Shown piece after piece: positions 1 through 9,551 of a DNA stretch of 64,000 nucleotides. The notes beneath the pieces were generated by a model. That model was not told where the DNA came from. It made no database searches and saw only the letters and a program-made list of their open reading frames with translations. The DNA comes from Streptomyces sp. NRRL F-2664 (GTDB lineage Bacteria > Actinomycetota > Actinomycetes > Streptomycetales > Streptomycetaceae): the NCBI RefSeq assembly GCF_000719345.1, contig NZ_JOFX01000013.1:104605-168604 (forward strand), in the 5' to 3' direction. How positions within the stretch are numbered: the stretch's first letter is position 1; the number at the start of each line of letters is the position of its first letter. Position numbers and translations under genes: made by a program.

Positions 1-678
1 GGTTGGACGGCGCAACGCGTCACCGACCGCCGCCACCTCGTGCTGGGCCTGGCCGGCGGGCTGATGCTCGGCGTGGTCGGCCTGGACCTGCTCCCCGAGG
101 CCCTGCACGCGGCGGGCGAGGAGGTCTTCGGCGTTCCGCTCGCCCTGCTGCTCTTCGTGGCCGGCTTCCTCGTCGCCCACGTCGTCGAGCGGCTCCTGGC
201 CGTGCGCCAGGCCGCGCACGGCGCCGAGGACGGCGCGCGCGTCCCGCAGGTCGGGCTCACCGCGGCCGCCGCGATGGTCGGCCACAGCCTCGCCGACGGG
301 GTCGCGCTCGGCGCGGCGTTCCAGGTCGGCGGCGGGATGGGCGTGGCCGTGGCGCTGGCCGTCGTCACCCACGACTTCGCCGACGGGTTCAACACGTACA
401 CGCTCACCCGCCTCTACGGCAACGACCGCCGCAAGGCCCTGCTGATGCTGTTCGCGGACGCGGCGGCGCCCGTGGTGGGAGCCGCGTCCACGCTGCTGTT
501 CACCCTTCCGGAGGAACCCCTCGGCGCGTACCTCGGCTTCTTCGGCGGCCTCCTGCTCTACCTGGCGGCCGCGGAGATCCTGCCCGAGGCGCACCACAAG
601 CACCCCGCCCTGTCCACACTGCTGTGCACGGTGGGCGGGGTGGCCGGGATCTGGCTCGTGGTGGGCATCGCGGAGTGA
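1..678 (+). CDS. ZIP-family metal permease, 5' end outside the window
   Basis: The reading frame is open from base 1, so the N-terminus lies upstream; the GTG at 40 is probably internal. About 225 residues are visible, with several hydrophobic segments (for example GGLMLGVVGLDLLPEAL and LALLLFVAGFLVAHVVE). The ZIP metal-binding helices appear as GHSLADGVALG and THDFADGFN, with Asp where the family usually has Glu (HN.P.G/HE..EG types). A divalent metal importer or exporter of the inner membrane is likely; the substrate cannot be told. It converges on the cobalamin operon, with only 11 bases between the two stop codons. Confidence 0.75.
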   Translation, partial: GWTAQRVTDRRHLVLGLAGGLMLGVVGLDLLPEALHAAGEEVFGVPLALLLFVAGFLVAHVVERLLAVRQAAHGAEDGARVPQVGLTAAAAMVGHSLADGVALGAAFQVGGGMGVAVALAVVTHDFADGFNTYTLTRLYGNDRRKALLMLFADAAAPVVGAASTLLFTLPEEPLGAYLGFFGGLLLYLAAAEILPEAHHKHPALSTLLCTVGGVAGIWLVVGIAE

Positions 679-689
679 GCGGGCGGGAT

Positions 690-2123
690 TCACCGCCGTG
701 CTGCCGCGGCATCCCGTACGGCCGCCGCCCGCGCGGCCGCGGCCCGTACGAAGCGGCGGGCGACGGACGGCTCCGCCGCCCAGTGCGTGTGCAGGTAGCT
801 GGCGTGCACACCCTTGACGACGAAGCCCTCGACCCGGCGCTCCGGATGCGTGAACCCCCAGGCGGGCACCGCCCCCGAGCCCGGCTCGATCACCGTCCGG
901 TGGAACTCGTGCCCCCGCAGCCGGGTCCCCGCCGCCGCGAGCGAGCTGTCGGACACCGCCACCGCCTCCCGGTAGCCGAGGGTCAGCCGCTCCGACATCC
1001 GCGCGTCCGCGTCGAGCACCCCGCACATGGGTCTGCCGTCCAGCGACCGCGCCAGGTACAGCAGCCCCGCGCACTCGGCGGCCACCGGGCCGCCGACCGC
1101 CGCGAAGGCAGAGACGGCCGCCCGCAGCGGCTCGTTGGCGGACAGCTCCGGCGCGTACACCTCGGGGAAGCCGCCGCCGACCACCAGGCCGGCGGTCCCC
1201 TCGGGCAGCGCCTCGTCCCGGAGCGGGTCGAAGGTGACGACCTCGGCGCCGGCGGCCGTCAGCAGTTCCGCGTGCTCGGCGTACGAGAACGTGAACGCGG
1301 GCCCGCCGGCGACCGCGACGACCGGAGCGGGTGCGCTGCCGGCGACCGCTTCCCCGGAGTCCGCCGCCCCGGACGCCGGCGAGGGCGAACCGTGCGGGGA
1401 CCACGGCTCGCAGGCCAGCGGCGGCGCCGTGCGCGCCAGGGCCATCAGCGCATCCAGGTCGCAGCCCGCCCTGACCTGTCCGGCCAGCGCCGCCACGGCG
1501 GCCAGCGCGTCGGCGTGCCGCTCCGCCACCGGCACCAGACCCAGGTGGCGCGAGGGCGTGGCGACCTGCGGAGCCCGCCGCAGCACGCCGAGCACCGGCA
1601 TGCCCGCCTCCTCCAGGGCCTCCCGCAGCATCACCTCGTGCCGGTCCGAGCCGACCTTGTTGAGGATGACGCCGCCCAGGCGGACCTGCGGGTCGAAGGA
1701 GGCGAAGCCGTGCACCAGCGCCGCCACCGACCGCGACTGCGAGGACGCGTCGACCACCAGCACCACCGGCGCCCGCAGCACCTTCGCCACCTGCGCCGTC
1801 GAGGCCAGTTCGCCCCGGCCCGCGGCCCCGTCGTAGAGCCCCATCACGCCCTCGACCACGGCCAGGTCGCACCCGGCCGCCCCGTGCGCGAACAGCGGGG
1901 CGACCAGCTCCGGCCCGCACATGAAGGCGTCGAGGTTGCGCCCCGGCCGGCCGGTGGCCAGCGCGTGGTAGCCGGGGTCGATGTAGTCGGGCCCGGCCTT
2001 GTGCGGGGACACGGCGAGGCCGCGCTCCGCGAAGGCCGCCATCAGGCCCGTGGCCACGGTGGTCTTGCCGCTGCCGGACGATGGCGCGGCCACGACCAGC
2101 CGGGGCATGTCGAACGCCGTCAC
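690..2123 (-). CDS. cobB: Cobyrinic acid a,c-diamide synthase
   Basis: Glutamine-dependent amidation of the a and c carboxylates of (hydrogeno)cobyrinic acid. The N-terminal dethiobiotin-synthetase-like ATPase domain has a P-loop SSGSGKTT (about residues 15-22) and the HKAGPDYIDPGYH substrate loop. The C-terminal class I glutaminase domain has its nucleophile in AAECAGLL. About 477 aa from a GTG at 2123, which overlaps the cobO stop as GTGA and suggests translational coupling; an ATG at 2108 is the alternative. It is the last gene of the minus-strand cobalamin operon and converges on the ZIP gene. Confidence 0.93.
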   Translation of the reverse strand: MTAFDMPRLVVAAPSSGSGKTTVATGLMAAFAERGLAVSPHKAGPDYIDPGYHALATGRPGRNLDAFMCGPELVAPLFAHGAAGCDLAVVEGVMGLYDGAAGRGELASTAQVAKVLRAPVVLVVDASSQSRSVAALVHGFASFDPQVRLGGVILNKVGSDRHEVMLREALEEAGMPVLGVLRRAPQVATPSRHLGLVPVAERHADALAAVAALAGQVRAGCDLDALMALARTAPPLACEPWSPHGSPSPASGAADSGEAVAGSAPAPVVAVAGGPAFTFSYAEHAELLTAAGAEVVTFDPLRDEALPEGTAGLVVGGGFPEVYAPELSANEPLRAAVSAFAAVGGPVAAECAGLLYLARSLDGRPMCGVLDADARMSERLTLGYREAVAVSDSSLAAAGTRLRGHEFHRTVIEPGSGAVPAWGFTHPERRVEGFVVKGVHASYLHTHWAAEPSVARRFVRAAAARAAAVRDAAAARR

Positions 2124-2719
2124 CACTCGATGCCCTTCTGGCCCTTCTGGCCGGCGTCCATCGGGTGCTTCACCTTGGTCATCTCGGTCACCAGGTCCGC
2201 GAACTCCACCAGCTTCTCCGGCGCGTTGCGGCCCGTGATCACCACGTGCTGGCTGCCCGGACGGCTGCGCAGCACCTCGATGACCTCGTCGACATCGATC
2301 CAGCCCCAGTGCATCGGGTAGGCGAACTCGTCGAGCACGTACAGCTTGTGCGTCTCGGCGGCCAGGTCGCGCTTGACCTGCTCCCAGCCCTCCTTGGCCG
2401 CCTGCTCGTTGTCGAGCTGCGCGTCCCGCTGGACCCAGGACCAGCCCTCGCCCATCTTGTGCCAGACGACGCTGCCGCCCTCGCCGGAGGCGCCGAGCAC
2501 CTTCAGCGCGTTCTCCTCGCCGACCTTCCACTTCGCCGACTTGACGAACTGGAACACCCCGATCGGCCAGCCCTGGTTCCAGGCGCGCAGCGCCAGCCCG
2601 AAGGCAGCCGTGGACTTGCCCTTGCCCGGTCCCGTGTGGACGAAGACCAGCGGGCGGTTGCGGCGCTGGCGCGTGGTGAGTCCGTCGTCCGGAACGACGG
2701 ACGGCTGTCCCTGAGGCAT
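2120..2719 (-). CDS. cobO: Cob(I)yrinic acid a,c-diamide adenosyltransferase
   Basis: Transfers the 5'-deoxyadenosyl group of ATP to the cobalt of cob(I)yrinic acid a,c-diamide (CobO/BtuR/CobA family). The 199-aa length is normal for the family. The unusual P-loop GPGKGKST is at residues 30-37, followed by GLALRAWNQG and the FQFVKSAKWKVGEE segment, and later the family element VLDEFAYPMHWGWID. The ATG overlaps the TAA of the chelatase gene upstream (TAATG), and the stop overlaps the cobB start, so the three genes are probably translated as a coupled unit. Confidence 0.95.
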   Translation of the reverse strand: MPQGQPSVVPDDGLTTRQRRNRPLVFVHTGPGKGKSTAAFGLALRAWNQGWPIGVFQFVKSAKWKVGEENALKVLGASGEGGSVVWHKMGEGWSWVQRDAQLDNEQAAKEGWEQVKRDLAAETHKLYVLDEFAYPMHWGWIDVDEVIEVLRSRPGSQHVVITGRNAPEKLVEFADLVTEMTKVKHPMDAGQKGQKGIEW

Positions 2720-4827
2720 TACGCGGCCCTCCTGAGGGTGTGGGAAGCGGGGGTTGTCACAGCGGTGCGTACGTCCTTCACGAGACCGGCCAGCGCGTCG
2801 GCCCGCAGCCCTTCGAGGGTGACGGCAGGCCCGCGCAGCTCGGCGGCCAGTGCTCCGGCCAGCCCCAGCCGGACCGGACCCGACTCGCAGTCCACGACCA
2901 CCGAAGCGACTCCCTCGGCGGCCAGCAGCCGGGCGCTGCGCGCCGTCAGCTCGCGCGGGTCGCCGCCGACGGCGCCGGCCGACGTGGCCCGCCCGTCGGT
3001 GACGACGACCAGCAGCGGCCGGCGGCTCGGATCCCGCAGCCGTTCGATCCGCAGCACCTCGTGGGCCTTGAGCAGGCCGGCCGCGAGCGGGGTACGGCCG
3101 CCCGTGGGCAGCTTCTCCAGCCTGGCGGCAGCCGCGTCCACCGAGGAGGTGGGCGGCAGCGCCAGCTCGGCGGCGGACCCCCGGAAGGTGATCAGGCCCA
3201 CCTTGTCCCGGCGCTGGTAGGCGTCCAGGAGCAGCGACAGCACGGCGCCCTTGACCGCGCTCATCCGCTGCCGGGCGGCCATGGAACCGGAGGCGTCGAC
3301 CACGAAGAGGACGAGGTTGCCCTCGCGGCCCTCCCGGGTGGCCTGGCGCAGGTCGTCCTTGCGGACCACGAGGCCGGGCCCGGAGCGGCCGCGCGCCTTC
3401 TGATACGGGGCCGCCGCGTGCACGGTGGCCGCCAGGTGCAGCTTCATGAGCCGGCCGCGGGGGCGGTGGGCGCCGGTGGTCCGGCCGTGGGCGGTCCGGG
3501 CGCGCGAACGCCGTCCGTCGGCGCCCTCACCGAGCCCCGGCACGGTCAGCATCCGGGTGCGGAACGGCTCGGCGGCCCGTACGGCGGCCTGTTCGGGCCC
3601 GCCGGCCTCCTGGGCGGAGGGCTGCGGGGCCGCATCGGGCGATCCCGCCGGGGGGTCGGAGGTCTCCGCGGGGGCCTGCGCATCCTGCGTGCCGCCGCCC
3701 TGCGGCGGCACCCCGCCGCCGTCGGGGCCGCCCCCGCCGTCGTCCGGGCCGCCCTCGGGACCCTCGGGGCCGGGCTCCGGCTCCGGGTCCGGGTCGGGCT
3801 CGTCCTGCGGGTCCTCGTCGGGGAACCGGTCGAGGATCTCGTCCAGCTTGTCCTCGTCCAGGCCCGGCGCGTCGAACGGGTTGCGGCGCCGCCGGTGCGG
3901 GAGCGCGAGCAGCGCGGCCTGCCGCACGTCCTCCTTCAGCACGGCCGTGCGGCCCGCCCAGGCGGCCAGGGCCGTCGCGGTCCGCGCCATCACGATGTCG
4001 GCCCGCATCCCGTCGACCTCGAAGCCGGCGCAGGTCGCGGCGATCTGCAGGAGCGCGGTGTCCCCGAGGCGGACCTGCGGCAGCAGCGCCCGCGCGGCCA
4101 CCACCCGGGCGCGGACCTCGCTCTCGTCCCCCGACCAGCGGGCGGCGAATCCCGCGGGATCGTCCTCGTAGGCGAGTCGGCGGCGGACGACCTCCACCCG
4201 CTGGGCGGGCTCGCGGGAGGCGGCGACCTCCACGGTCAGCCCGAAGCGGTCGAGGAGCTGCGGCCGCAGCTCGCCCTCCTCCGGGTTCATGGTGCCGACG
4301 AGCAGGAAGCGGGCCGCGTGCCGGACCGAGACGCCCTCGCGCTCCACGTAGGAGGCGCCCATCGCCGCGGCGTCCAGCAGCAGGTCGATCAGGTGGTCGT
4401 GGAGCAGGTTGACCTCGTCGACGTAGAGGATCCCGCGGTGGGCGTCGGCGAGCAGGCCGGGCTCGAAGGCCTTCACGCCCTCGGCGAGCGCCCGTTCGAT
4501 GTCGAGGGCGCCGACGAGGCGGTCCTCGGACGCGCCGACGGGCAGCTCCACCATGCGGGCCGGCCGGGCGCCGCCGGGGCCGGACTCGTGCGGACCGTCG
4601 GGGCAGTCCGGGTCCGGCGCGGCGGGCGCGCAGGAGAACCGGCAGCCGGGCACCACGTCGACGGCCGGCAGCAGCGCGGAGAGCGCGCGCACGGCGGTGG
4701 ACTTGGCGGTCCCCTTCTCGCCGCGCACGAGCACCCCGCCGACCGCCGGGCTCACGGCGTTCAGCAGGAGCGCCAGCCGCAGGTCGTTCTGGCCGACCAC
4801 AGCGGTGAACGGATAGGGCGTGCTCAT
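2719..4827 (-). CDS. Cobalto/magnesium-chelatase AAA+ and VWA fusion subunit (ChlI-ChlD type)
   Basis: 702-aa protein with an N-terminal AAA+ module (Walker A GEKGTAKST at residues 36-44; Walker B ILYVDEVNLL), an acidic Pro/Asp/Glu/Gly-rich linker at roughly residues 335-420, and a C-terminal von Willebrand A domain with a MIDAS motif DASGSM. In actinomycetes such I-D fusions are taken to work with CobN in ATP-driven cobalt insertion. The start is supported by AGGAG about 10 bases upstream of the ATG. No cobN lies next to it here. A magnesium-chelatase function is unlikely in this cobalamin context. Confidence 0.88.
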   Translation of the reverse strand: MSTPYPFTAVVGQNDLRLALLLNAVSPAVGGVLVRGEKGTAKSTAVRALSALLPAVDVVPGCRFSCAPAAPDPDCPDGPHESGPGGARPARMVELPVGASEDRLVGALDIERALAEGVKAFEPGLLADAHRGILYVDEVNLLHDHLIDLLLDAAAMGASYVEREGVSVRHAARFLLVGTMNPEEGELRPQLLDRFGLTVEVAASREPAQRVEVVRRRLAYEDDPAGFAARWSGDESEVRARVVAARALLPQVRLGDTALLQIAATCAGFEVDGMRADIVMARTATALAAWAGRTAVLKEDVRQAALLALPHRRRRNPFDAPGLDEDKLDEILDRFPDEDPQDEPDPDPEPEPGPEGPEGGPDDGGGGPDGGGVPPQGGGTQDAQAPAETSDPPAGSPDAAPQPSAQEAGGPEQAAVRAAEPFRTRMLTVPGLGEGADGRRSRARTAHGRTTGAHRPRGRLMKLHLAATVHAAAPYQKARGRSGPGLVVRKDDLRQATREGREGNLVLFVVDASGSMAARQRMSAVKGAVLSLLLDAYQRRDKVGLITFRGSAAELALPPTSSVDAAAARLEKLPTGGRTPLAAGLLKAHEVLRIERLRDPSRRPLLVVVTDGRATSAGAVGGDPRELTARSARLLAAEGVASVVVDCESGPVRLGLAGALAAELRGPAVTLEGLRADALAGLVKDVRTAVTTPASHTLRRAA

Positions 4828-4927
4828 GCGTTGCTCACTCCTTGGGAGGTGCGGACCGTCACCGGGGCGCCGCCCCGGCTTCGGGAAGGGACGGGGTGGG
4901 GGAAAGCCGCCCGCGGGGCCGCCGCCG
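4828..4927 (-). other. Short spacer between cobQ and the chelatase gene, with a small hairpin
   Basis: The 100-base gap holds the chelatase ribosome-binding site and a perfect 7-bp inverted repeat, CCGGGGC-GCC-GCCCCGG, at 4862-4878. Every other junction in this operon is a 4-base overlap, so this gap is the odd one. As I recall, cobN sits at this position in Streptomyces coelicolor. The hairpin may be a weak processing or attenuation site; nothing else is visible. Confidence 0.35.
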
Positions 4928-6448
4928 TCACGGCGCGCCCGGCGGGAGGAACGGCAGCCTGGTCGGGGCGCCGGCTTCGATCAGCTTCAGCAGCGCATCG
5001 GTGTCGGCGTGCTCCTCGATCAGGTCGCCCAGCACGTCGAGCTGTTCCTCGCGCAGCGCGGCGAAGGAGGTGTCCGGGGCCGGTACGAAACGCCGCCCGG
5101 CGGCCGCGGCGACCTCGCGCAGGAACGCCCGGCGGAAGCCGTCCGACTCCAGCGAGCCGTGCCAGTGCGTGCCCCACACCGAGCCCACCCGGCAGCCGTC
5201 GAGGAAGGGCTCCCCGCCCAGGACCTCGGCCACCCCGTGGTGGATCTCGTACCCGTCCACCGGCTCCCCGAGCGCGGTCCCGGACGGCCGGGCCAGGGTC
5301 TTCTCCGGCGCGAAGCGCACCCGTACCGGCAGCAGCCCGAGCCCCTCCACCGAGCCGGCCCGCGATTCGACGTCGTCCTCGATGTGCTCGCCCAGGGCCT
5401 GGAAGCCGCCGCAGACGCCCAGCACCGGCCGGCCCTCGGCGGCCCGCCGGGCCAGCGCGTCCGCAAGCCCGCGTTCGCGCAGCCAGGCCAGCGCCTTCAC
5501 CGTGCCGCGGGTGCCCGGTACGACGACCAGGTCCGCGTCGGCCAGCTCCTCGGCCCGGTCCACGAAGCGCACCACGACCCCGGGTTCGGCCGCGAGCGCG
5601 TCGACGTCCGTGAAGTTCGACATCAGCGGCACCGCGCACACGGCGACCCGCAGCACGTCCTCGCCCACGGGCGGAGCCACCACGGACTCCCGTACGGCCC
5701 CCCGCAGCGAGACGCGCAGGCCGTCCTCCTCGTCGATGCCCAGCCCGTGCCGGAACGGCAGCACCCCGTACGTCGACCGGCCCGTGAGCCCGCGCAGCAT
5801 TTCCATGCCGGGCTCCAGCAGCGACACGTCACCGCGGAACTTGTTGACCATGTACCCGGCGATCAGCGCCTGGTCCTGCGGGGAGAGCAGCGCCGTCGTC
5901 CCGAAGAACGACGCGAAGACCCCGCCGCGGTCGATGTCGCCGACCACGACCACCGGGAAGCGCGCGGCCCGCGCGATGCCCATGTTCACGATGTCGGTCC
6001 GGCGCAGGTTGATCTCGGCCGGGCTGCCCGCCCCTTCGCAGATCACGGCGTCGTACGTACCCCGCAGCTGCTCCAGGCAGTCCGTGACGATGCCGAGCAG
6101 CTGCTCCTGGCGACCGCCGTGGTAGCCGCGCGCGCTCATCTCGCCGACGGGCCTGCCCAGCAGCACCACCTGACTGCTGCGGTCGCTGCCGGGCTTGAGC
6201 AGCACCGGGTTCATCAGCGCGGTCGGTTCCACGCGGGCCGCCTGGGCCTGCATCGCCTGGGCGCGCCCGATCTCGGCGCCCTCCCGGGTGACGAAGGAGT
6301 TCAGCGACATGTTCTGCGCCTTGAAGGGCGCCACCTTCACGCCCTGGCGGGCCAGCCAGCGGCAGATGCCCGCCGTGACCACGCTCTTGCCCGCGTCCGA
6401 CGTCGTACCCGCGACCAGCAGTCCGCCGCCGCGCTTCGCGCTGCTCAT
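4928..6448 (-). CDS. cobQ: Cobyric acid synthase
   Basis: ATP- and glutamine-dependent amidation of the b, d, e and g side chains of adenosylcobyrinic acid a,c-diamide. 506 aa, the usual length. The N-terminal ATPase domain begins with [15 protein letters not shown] and has the family segment [13 protein letters not shown]. The C-terminal glutaminase domain has its nucleophile in [12 protein letters not shown] and ends with a YEIHHG element. The ATG overlaps the cobD stop (ATGA). The C-terminus carries a short Pro-rich end. Confidence 0.95.
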   Translation of the reverse strand: MSSAKRGGGLLVAGTTSDAGKSVVTAGICRWLARQGVKVAPFKAQNMSLNSFVTREGAEIGRAQAMQAQAARVEPTALMNPVLLKPGSDRSSQVVLLGRPVGEMSARGYHGGRQEQLLGIVTDCLEQLRGTYDAVICEGAGSPAEINLRRTDIVNMGIARAARFPVVVVGDIDRGGVFASFFGTTALLSPQDQALIAGYMVNKFRGDVSLLEPGMEMLRGLTGRSTYGVLPFRHGLGIDEEDGLRVSLRGAVRESVVAPPVGEDVLRVAVCAVPLMSNFTDVDALAAEPGVVVRFVDRAEELADADLVVVPGTRGTVKALAWLRERGLADALARRAAEGRPVLGVCGGFQALGEHIEDDVESRAGSVEGLGLLPVRVRFAPEKTLARPSGTALGEPVDGYEIHHGVAEVLGGEPFLDGCRVGSVWGTHWHGSLESDGFRRAFLREVAAAAGRRFVPAPDTSFAALREEQLDVLGDLIEEHADTDALLKLIEAGAPTRLPFLPPGAP

Positions 6449-7401
6449 GCGCGTCCCCTCCGTGCTCGTGCCCCCAGCAGCCGGCCGGCCACGCAGGCGC
6501 CCAGCGCCAGCCACGTCACCTGCCGTGACAGCCGGACCGCCCGCTCGATGTCCGCGACCTCCACCGGCCGTCCGGATCCGCCGTTCAGCACGGCCCGGTG
6601 CTCGACCCGGCCGCCGTAGGACAGGGTCCCGCCCAGTCTGACGCCGAGGGCCCCGGCGAACGAGGCCTCGACCGGCCCGGCGTTCGGGCTCGGGTGTGCG
6701 GCGGCGTCCGCGCGCCAGGCGCGCACCGCCCCGCGCCGGTCGGGGCCCGCGACGACCGCGGCCAGCGCCGTCAGCCGGGCGCCGGGCCAGCCGGCGAGGT
6801 CGTCGAGCCGGGCCGACGCCCATCCGTAGCGCCGGTGGCGTGGGGACTTGTGGCCGACCATCGCGTCGAGGGTGTTGACGGCGCGGAACGCCAGCAGTCC
6901 GGGGACCCCGGCGACGGCGCCCCACACCAGGGCCCCGACCACCGCGTCGGAGGTGTTCTCGGCGACGGACTCCACGACCGCCCGGGCCATCTGCTGCCCG
7001 TCGAGGGACTGCGGGTCGCGGCCGCACAGGTGCGGCAGCCGTTCCCGGGCGACCTCGATGTCCCCGGCGGCGAGCGCACCGCCGATGGCACGGGCCTCCC
7101 GGCCCAGCGAGGTGCCGCCCACGACCGCCCAGGTGGCCGCGGCGGTCAGGGCGATACGGGCGGCCGCGGGCCGGGAGCGCACCGCGCGGGCGCCCAGCGC
7201 GCCGACGGCGGCCGCACCCCCGACGCACAGCAGGGTGTGCAGGACGCCGCGGGCGCGGTCGTCACGCCACAGGGAGCGCTCGACGGCGGCGGCGGCTCGT
7301 CCGAAGGCGGCCACGGGGTGCCCGCGGCGCGGATCACCGAGGATCCGGTCGCCGATCAGGCCCGCCGCGGCGCCGTACGCGAAAACGCGATCGGCACGCA
7401 T
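6445..7401 (-). CDS. cobD: Adenosylcobinamide-phosphate synthase
   Basis: CobD/CbiB membrane protein that attaches the aminopropanol arm to adenosylcobyric acid. 318 aa from the ATG at 7401. Family features are [18 protein letters not shown] near the N-terminus, [16 protein letters not shown] in the middle, and the [15 protein letters not shown] element. Several hydrophobic segments fit an integral membrane protein. It is the first gene of the operon; its start lies about 40 bases downstream of a cobalamin riboswitch, so cobalamin should repress the whole set through this leader. Confidence 0.93.
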   Translation of the reverse strand: MRADRVFAYGAAAGLIGDRILGDPRRGHPVAAFGRAAAAVERSLWRDDRARGVLHTLLCVGGAAAVGALGARAVRSRPAAARIALTAAATWAVVGGTSLGREARAIGGALAAGDIEVARERLPHLCGRDPQSLDGQQMARAVVESVAENTSDAVVGALVWGAVAGVPGLLAFRAVNTLDAMVGHKSPRHRRYGWASARLDDLAGWPGARLTALAAVVAGPDRRGAVRAWRADAAAHPSPNAGPVEASFAGALGVRLGGTLSYGGRVEHRAVLNGGSGRPVEVADIERAVRLSRQVTWLALGACVAGRLLGARARRGRA

Positions 7402-7439
7402 GGTGGCAGGTATGTCCTCACTCAGGGTCCGCGCCCTGG

Positions 7440-7595
7440 TTCGACGTGTCCGGCGGCGAGAGTTCCTGGCTCCCGGGGGCTCGCGCACGGCGTGCGTTCC
7501 CCGGTGACAGTGGCGGGACCGCGCCGGAATCGCACCGGACTTCCTCTCCATGCCGCCGTATTGGCTCGGGCAGTCCACCACGCACCCCGAAGGCC
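7440..7595 (-). promoter_or_regulatory. Cobalamin riboswitch upstream of cobD
   Basis: Read on the minus strand, 7507-7545 contains the hallmark core: GGAAGTCCGGTG, then a TCCGGCGCGG segment, then the B12 box GCGGTCCCGCCACTGT. It is followed by CACCGGGGAA and the 3' GAGCC / GGGAGCCAGGAACTCTC elements that normally complete the aptamer. The element ends about 40 bases from the cobD start. By family knowledge, adenosylcobalamin binding would lower expression of the five-gene operon. The exact ends of the aptamer are estimated. Confidence 0.9.
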
Positions 7596-7640
7596 CGTCA
7601 ACTCGCCGTTGACCTGCGACGCGGCCGGGCCGGGAGATGC

Positions 7641-7676
7641 GAAAGCTCCCCCCGGGACGACCCGGAGGGAGCTTTC
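7641..7676 (-). terminator. Stem-loop terminator downstream of the pit operon
   Basis: Perfect 10-bp stem GAAAGCTCCC/GGGAGCTTTC (7641-7650 with 7667-7676) enclosing a second 5-bp CCGGG/CCCGG stem. It lies 45 bases beyond the stop of the small membrane protein gene and before the riboswitch, so it probably separates the pit and cob transcripts. Confidence 0.75.
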
Positions 7677-7720
7677 AGGACGGTGCGCCCCGCCCGCGCC
7701 GTGCGCGGACGGGCGACGGC

Positions 7721-7942
7721 TCAGGCGACGATCAGGTAGATCCCGTACGTCACGGCCGCCGCGACGAGCGCGAAGCAGAGGTAGGCACCGCTGCGGGCGA
7801 GGGTGGCGCTGCCGCCCTGCTCGGTGGCGGCCTCGTGCTTGGACAGGCCCACCAGGCCCAGGGTGAAGAGGGCCACGAGGGCGACGGTGGCGAAGAGGCT
7901 GACTCCGAACACGGAGCCGAGCGCTTCCCAGTCGATCTTCAT
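7721..7942 (-). CDS. Small membrane protein in the PiT operon
   Basis: 73 aa with two predicted membrane helices (about residues 11-36 and 52-72) separated by a polar loop with KHEAATEQGG. It lies 31 bases downstream of the PiT gene and most likely forms an operon with it. I recall a similarly placed small gene next to the low-affinity phosphate transporter in S. coelicolor. The role is not known; it could be an accessory or stability factor of the transporter. The ATG is the first start giving a complete N-terminal helix. Confidence 0.7.
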   Translation of the reverse strand: MKIDWEALGSVFGVSLFATVALVALFTLGLVGLSKHEAATEQGGSATLARSGAYLCFALVAAAVTYGIYLIVA

Positions 7943-7973
7943 ACTGCCGATTCCTCTTGTGTCTCTGTCTCGG

Positions 7974-9242
<1,269 letters not shown>

Positions 9243-9289
9243 TTACCCAGGCTTCTGTTTGGCGTCAGTGGCTCGGCGAACGTAGGCAA

Positions 9290-9311
9290 CCTGGATGAAC
9301 GGAAGGTGAAC
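9290..9311 (-). promoter_or_regulatory. PHO box (PhoP operator) upstream of the PiT gene
   Basis: On the minus strand two adjacent 11-base direct-repeat units are present: GTTCACCTTCC and GTTCATCCAGG. They match the Streptomyces PHO-box unit (GTTCACC plus four bases) and sit 48-69 bases before the PiT start codon. A further single unit, GTTCATTCACC, lies at about 9406-9416. PhoR-PhoP probably controls the operon. Confidence 0.75.
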
Positions 9312-9551
9312 TGGCTCCGGCGGAGCGGTGTACCGGCACGGGGCGCGATCGGGACATTCGTCCTGATTATTACGTAGATTTCTGCATTGGTGCACGTCAA
9401 AGCCGGGTGAATGAACCCCTCCGCACGTCCCCGGCGAGACTCCCGGCCACCCTTGTCGTCCCGCGAAAGTGACCCGGATCACTCTCCCCGCGTAGACCCG
9501 GAACGCCTCCCTCCAGTGGCTCGGCGGACTCTGTGCGACGACACTGGAACC
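9312..9551. other. Divergent spacer between PiT gene and hydrolase gene
   Basis: Apart from the outlying PHO-like unit near 9406-9416 the region shows an AT-richer stretch at 9363-9390, which fits the promoter of the PiT operon. No ORF with coding character and no RNA gene is recognisable. Confidence 0.4.

Noticed and set aside
3..2321. 772-aa plus-strand open frame
   Set aside because: Arg/Pro/Gly-rich translation without domains, spanning the ZIP gene in another frame and antisense to cobB; a typical shadow of GC-rich coding DNA.
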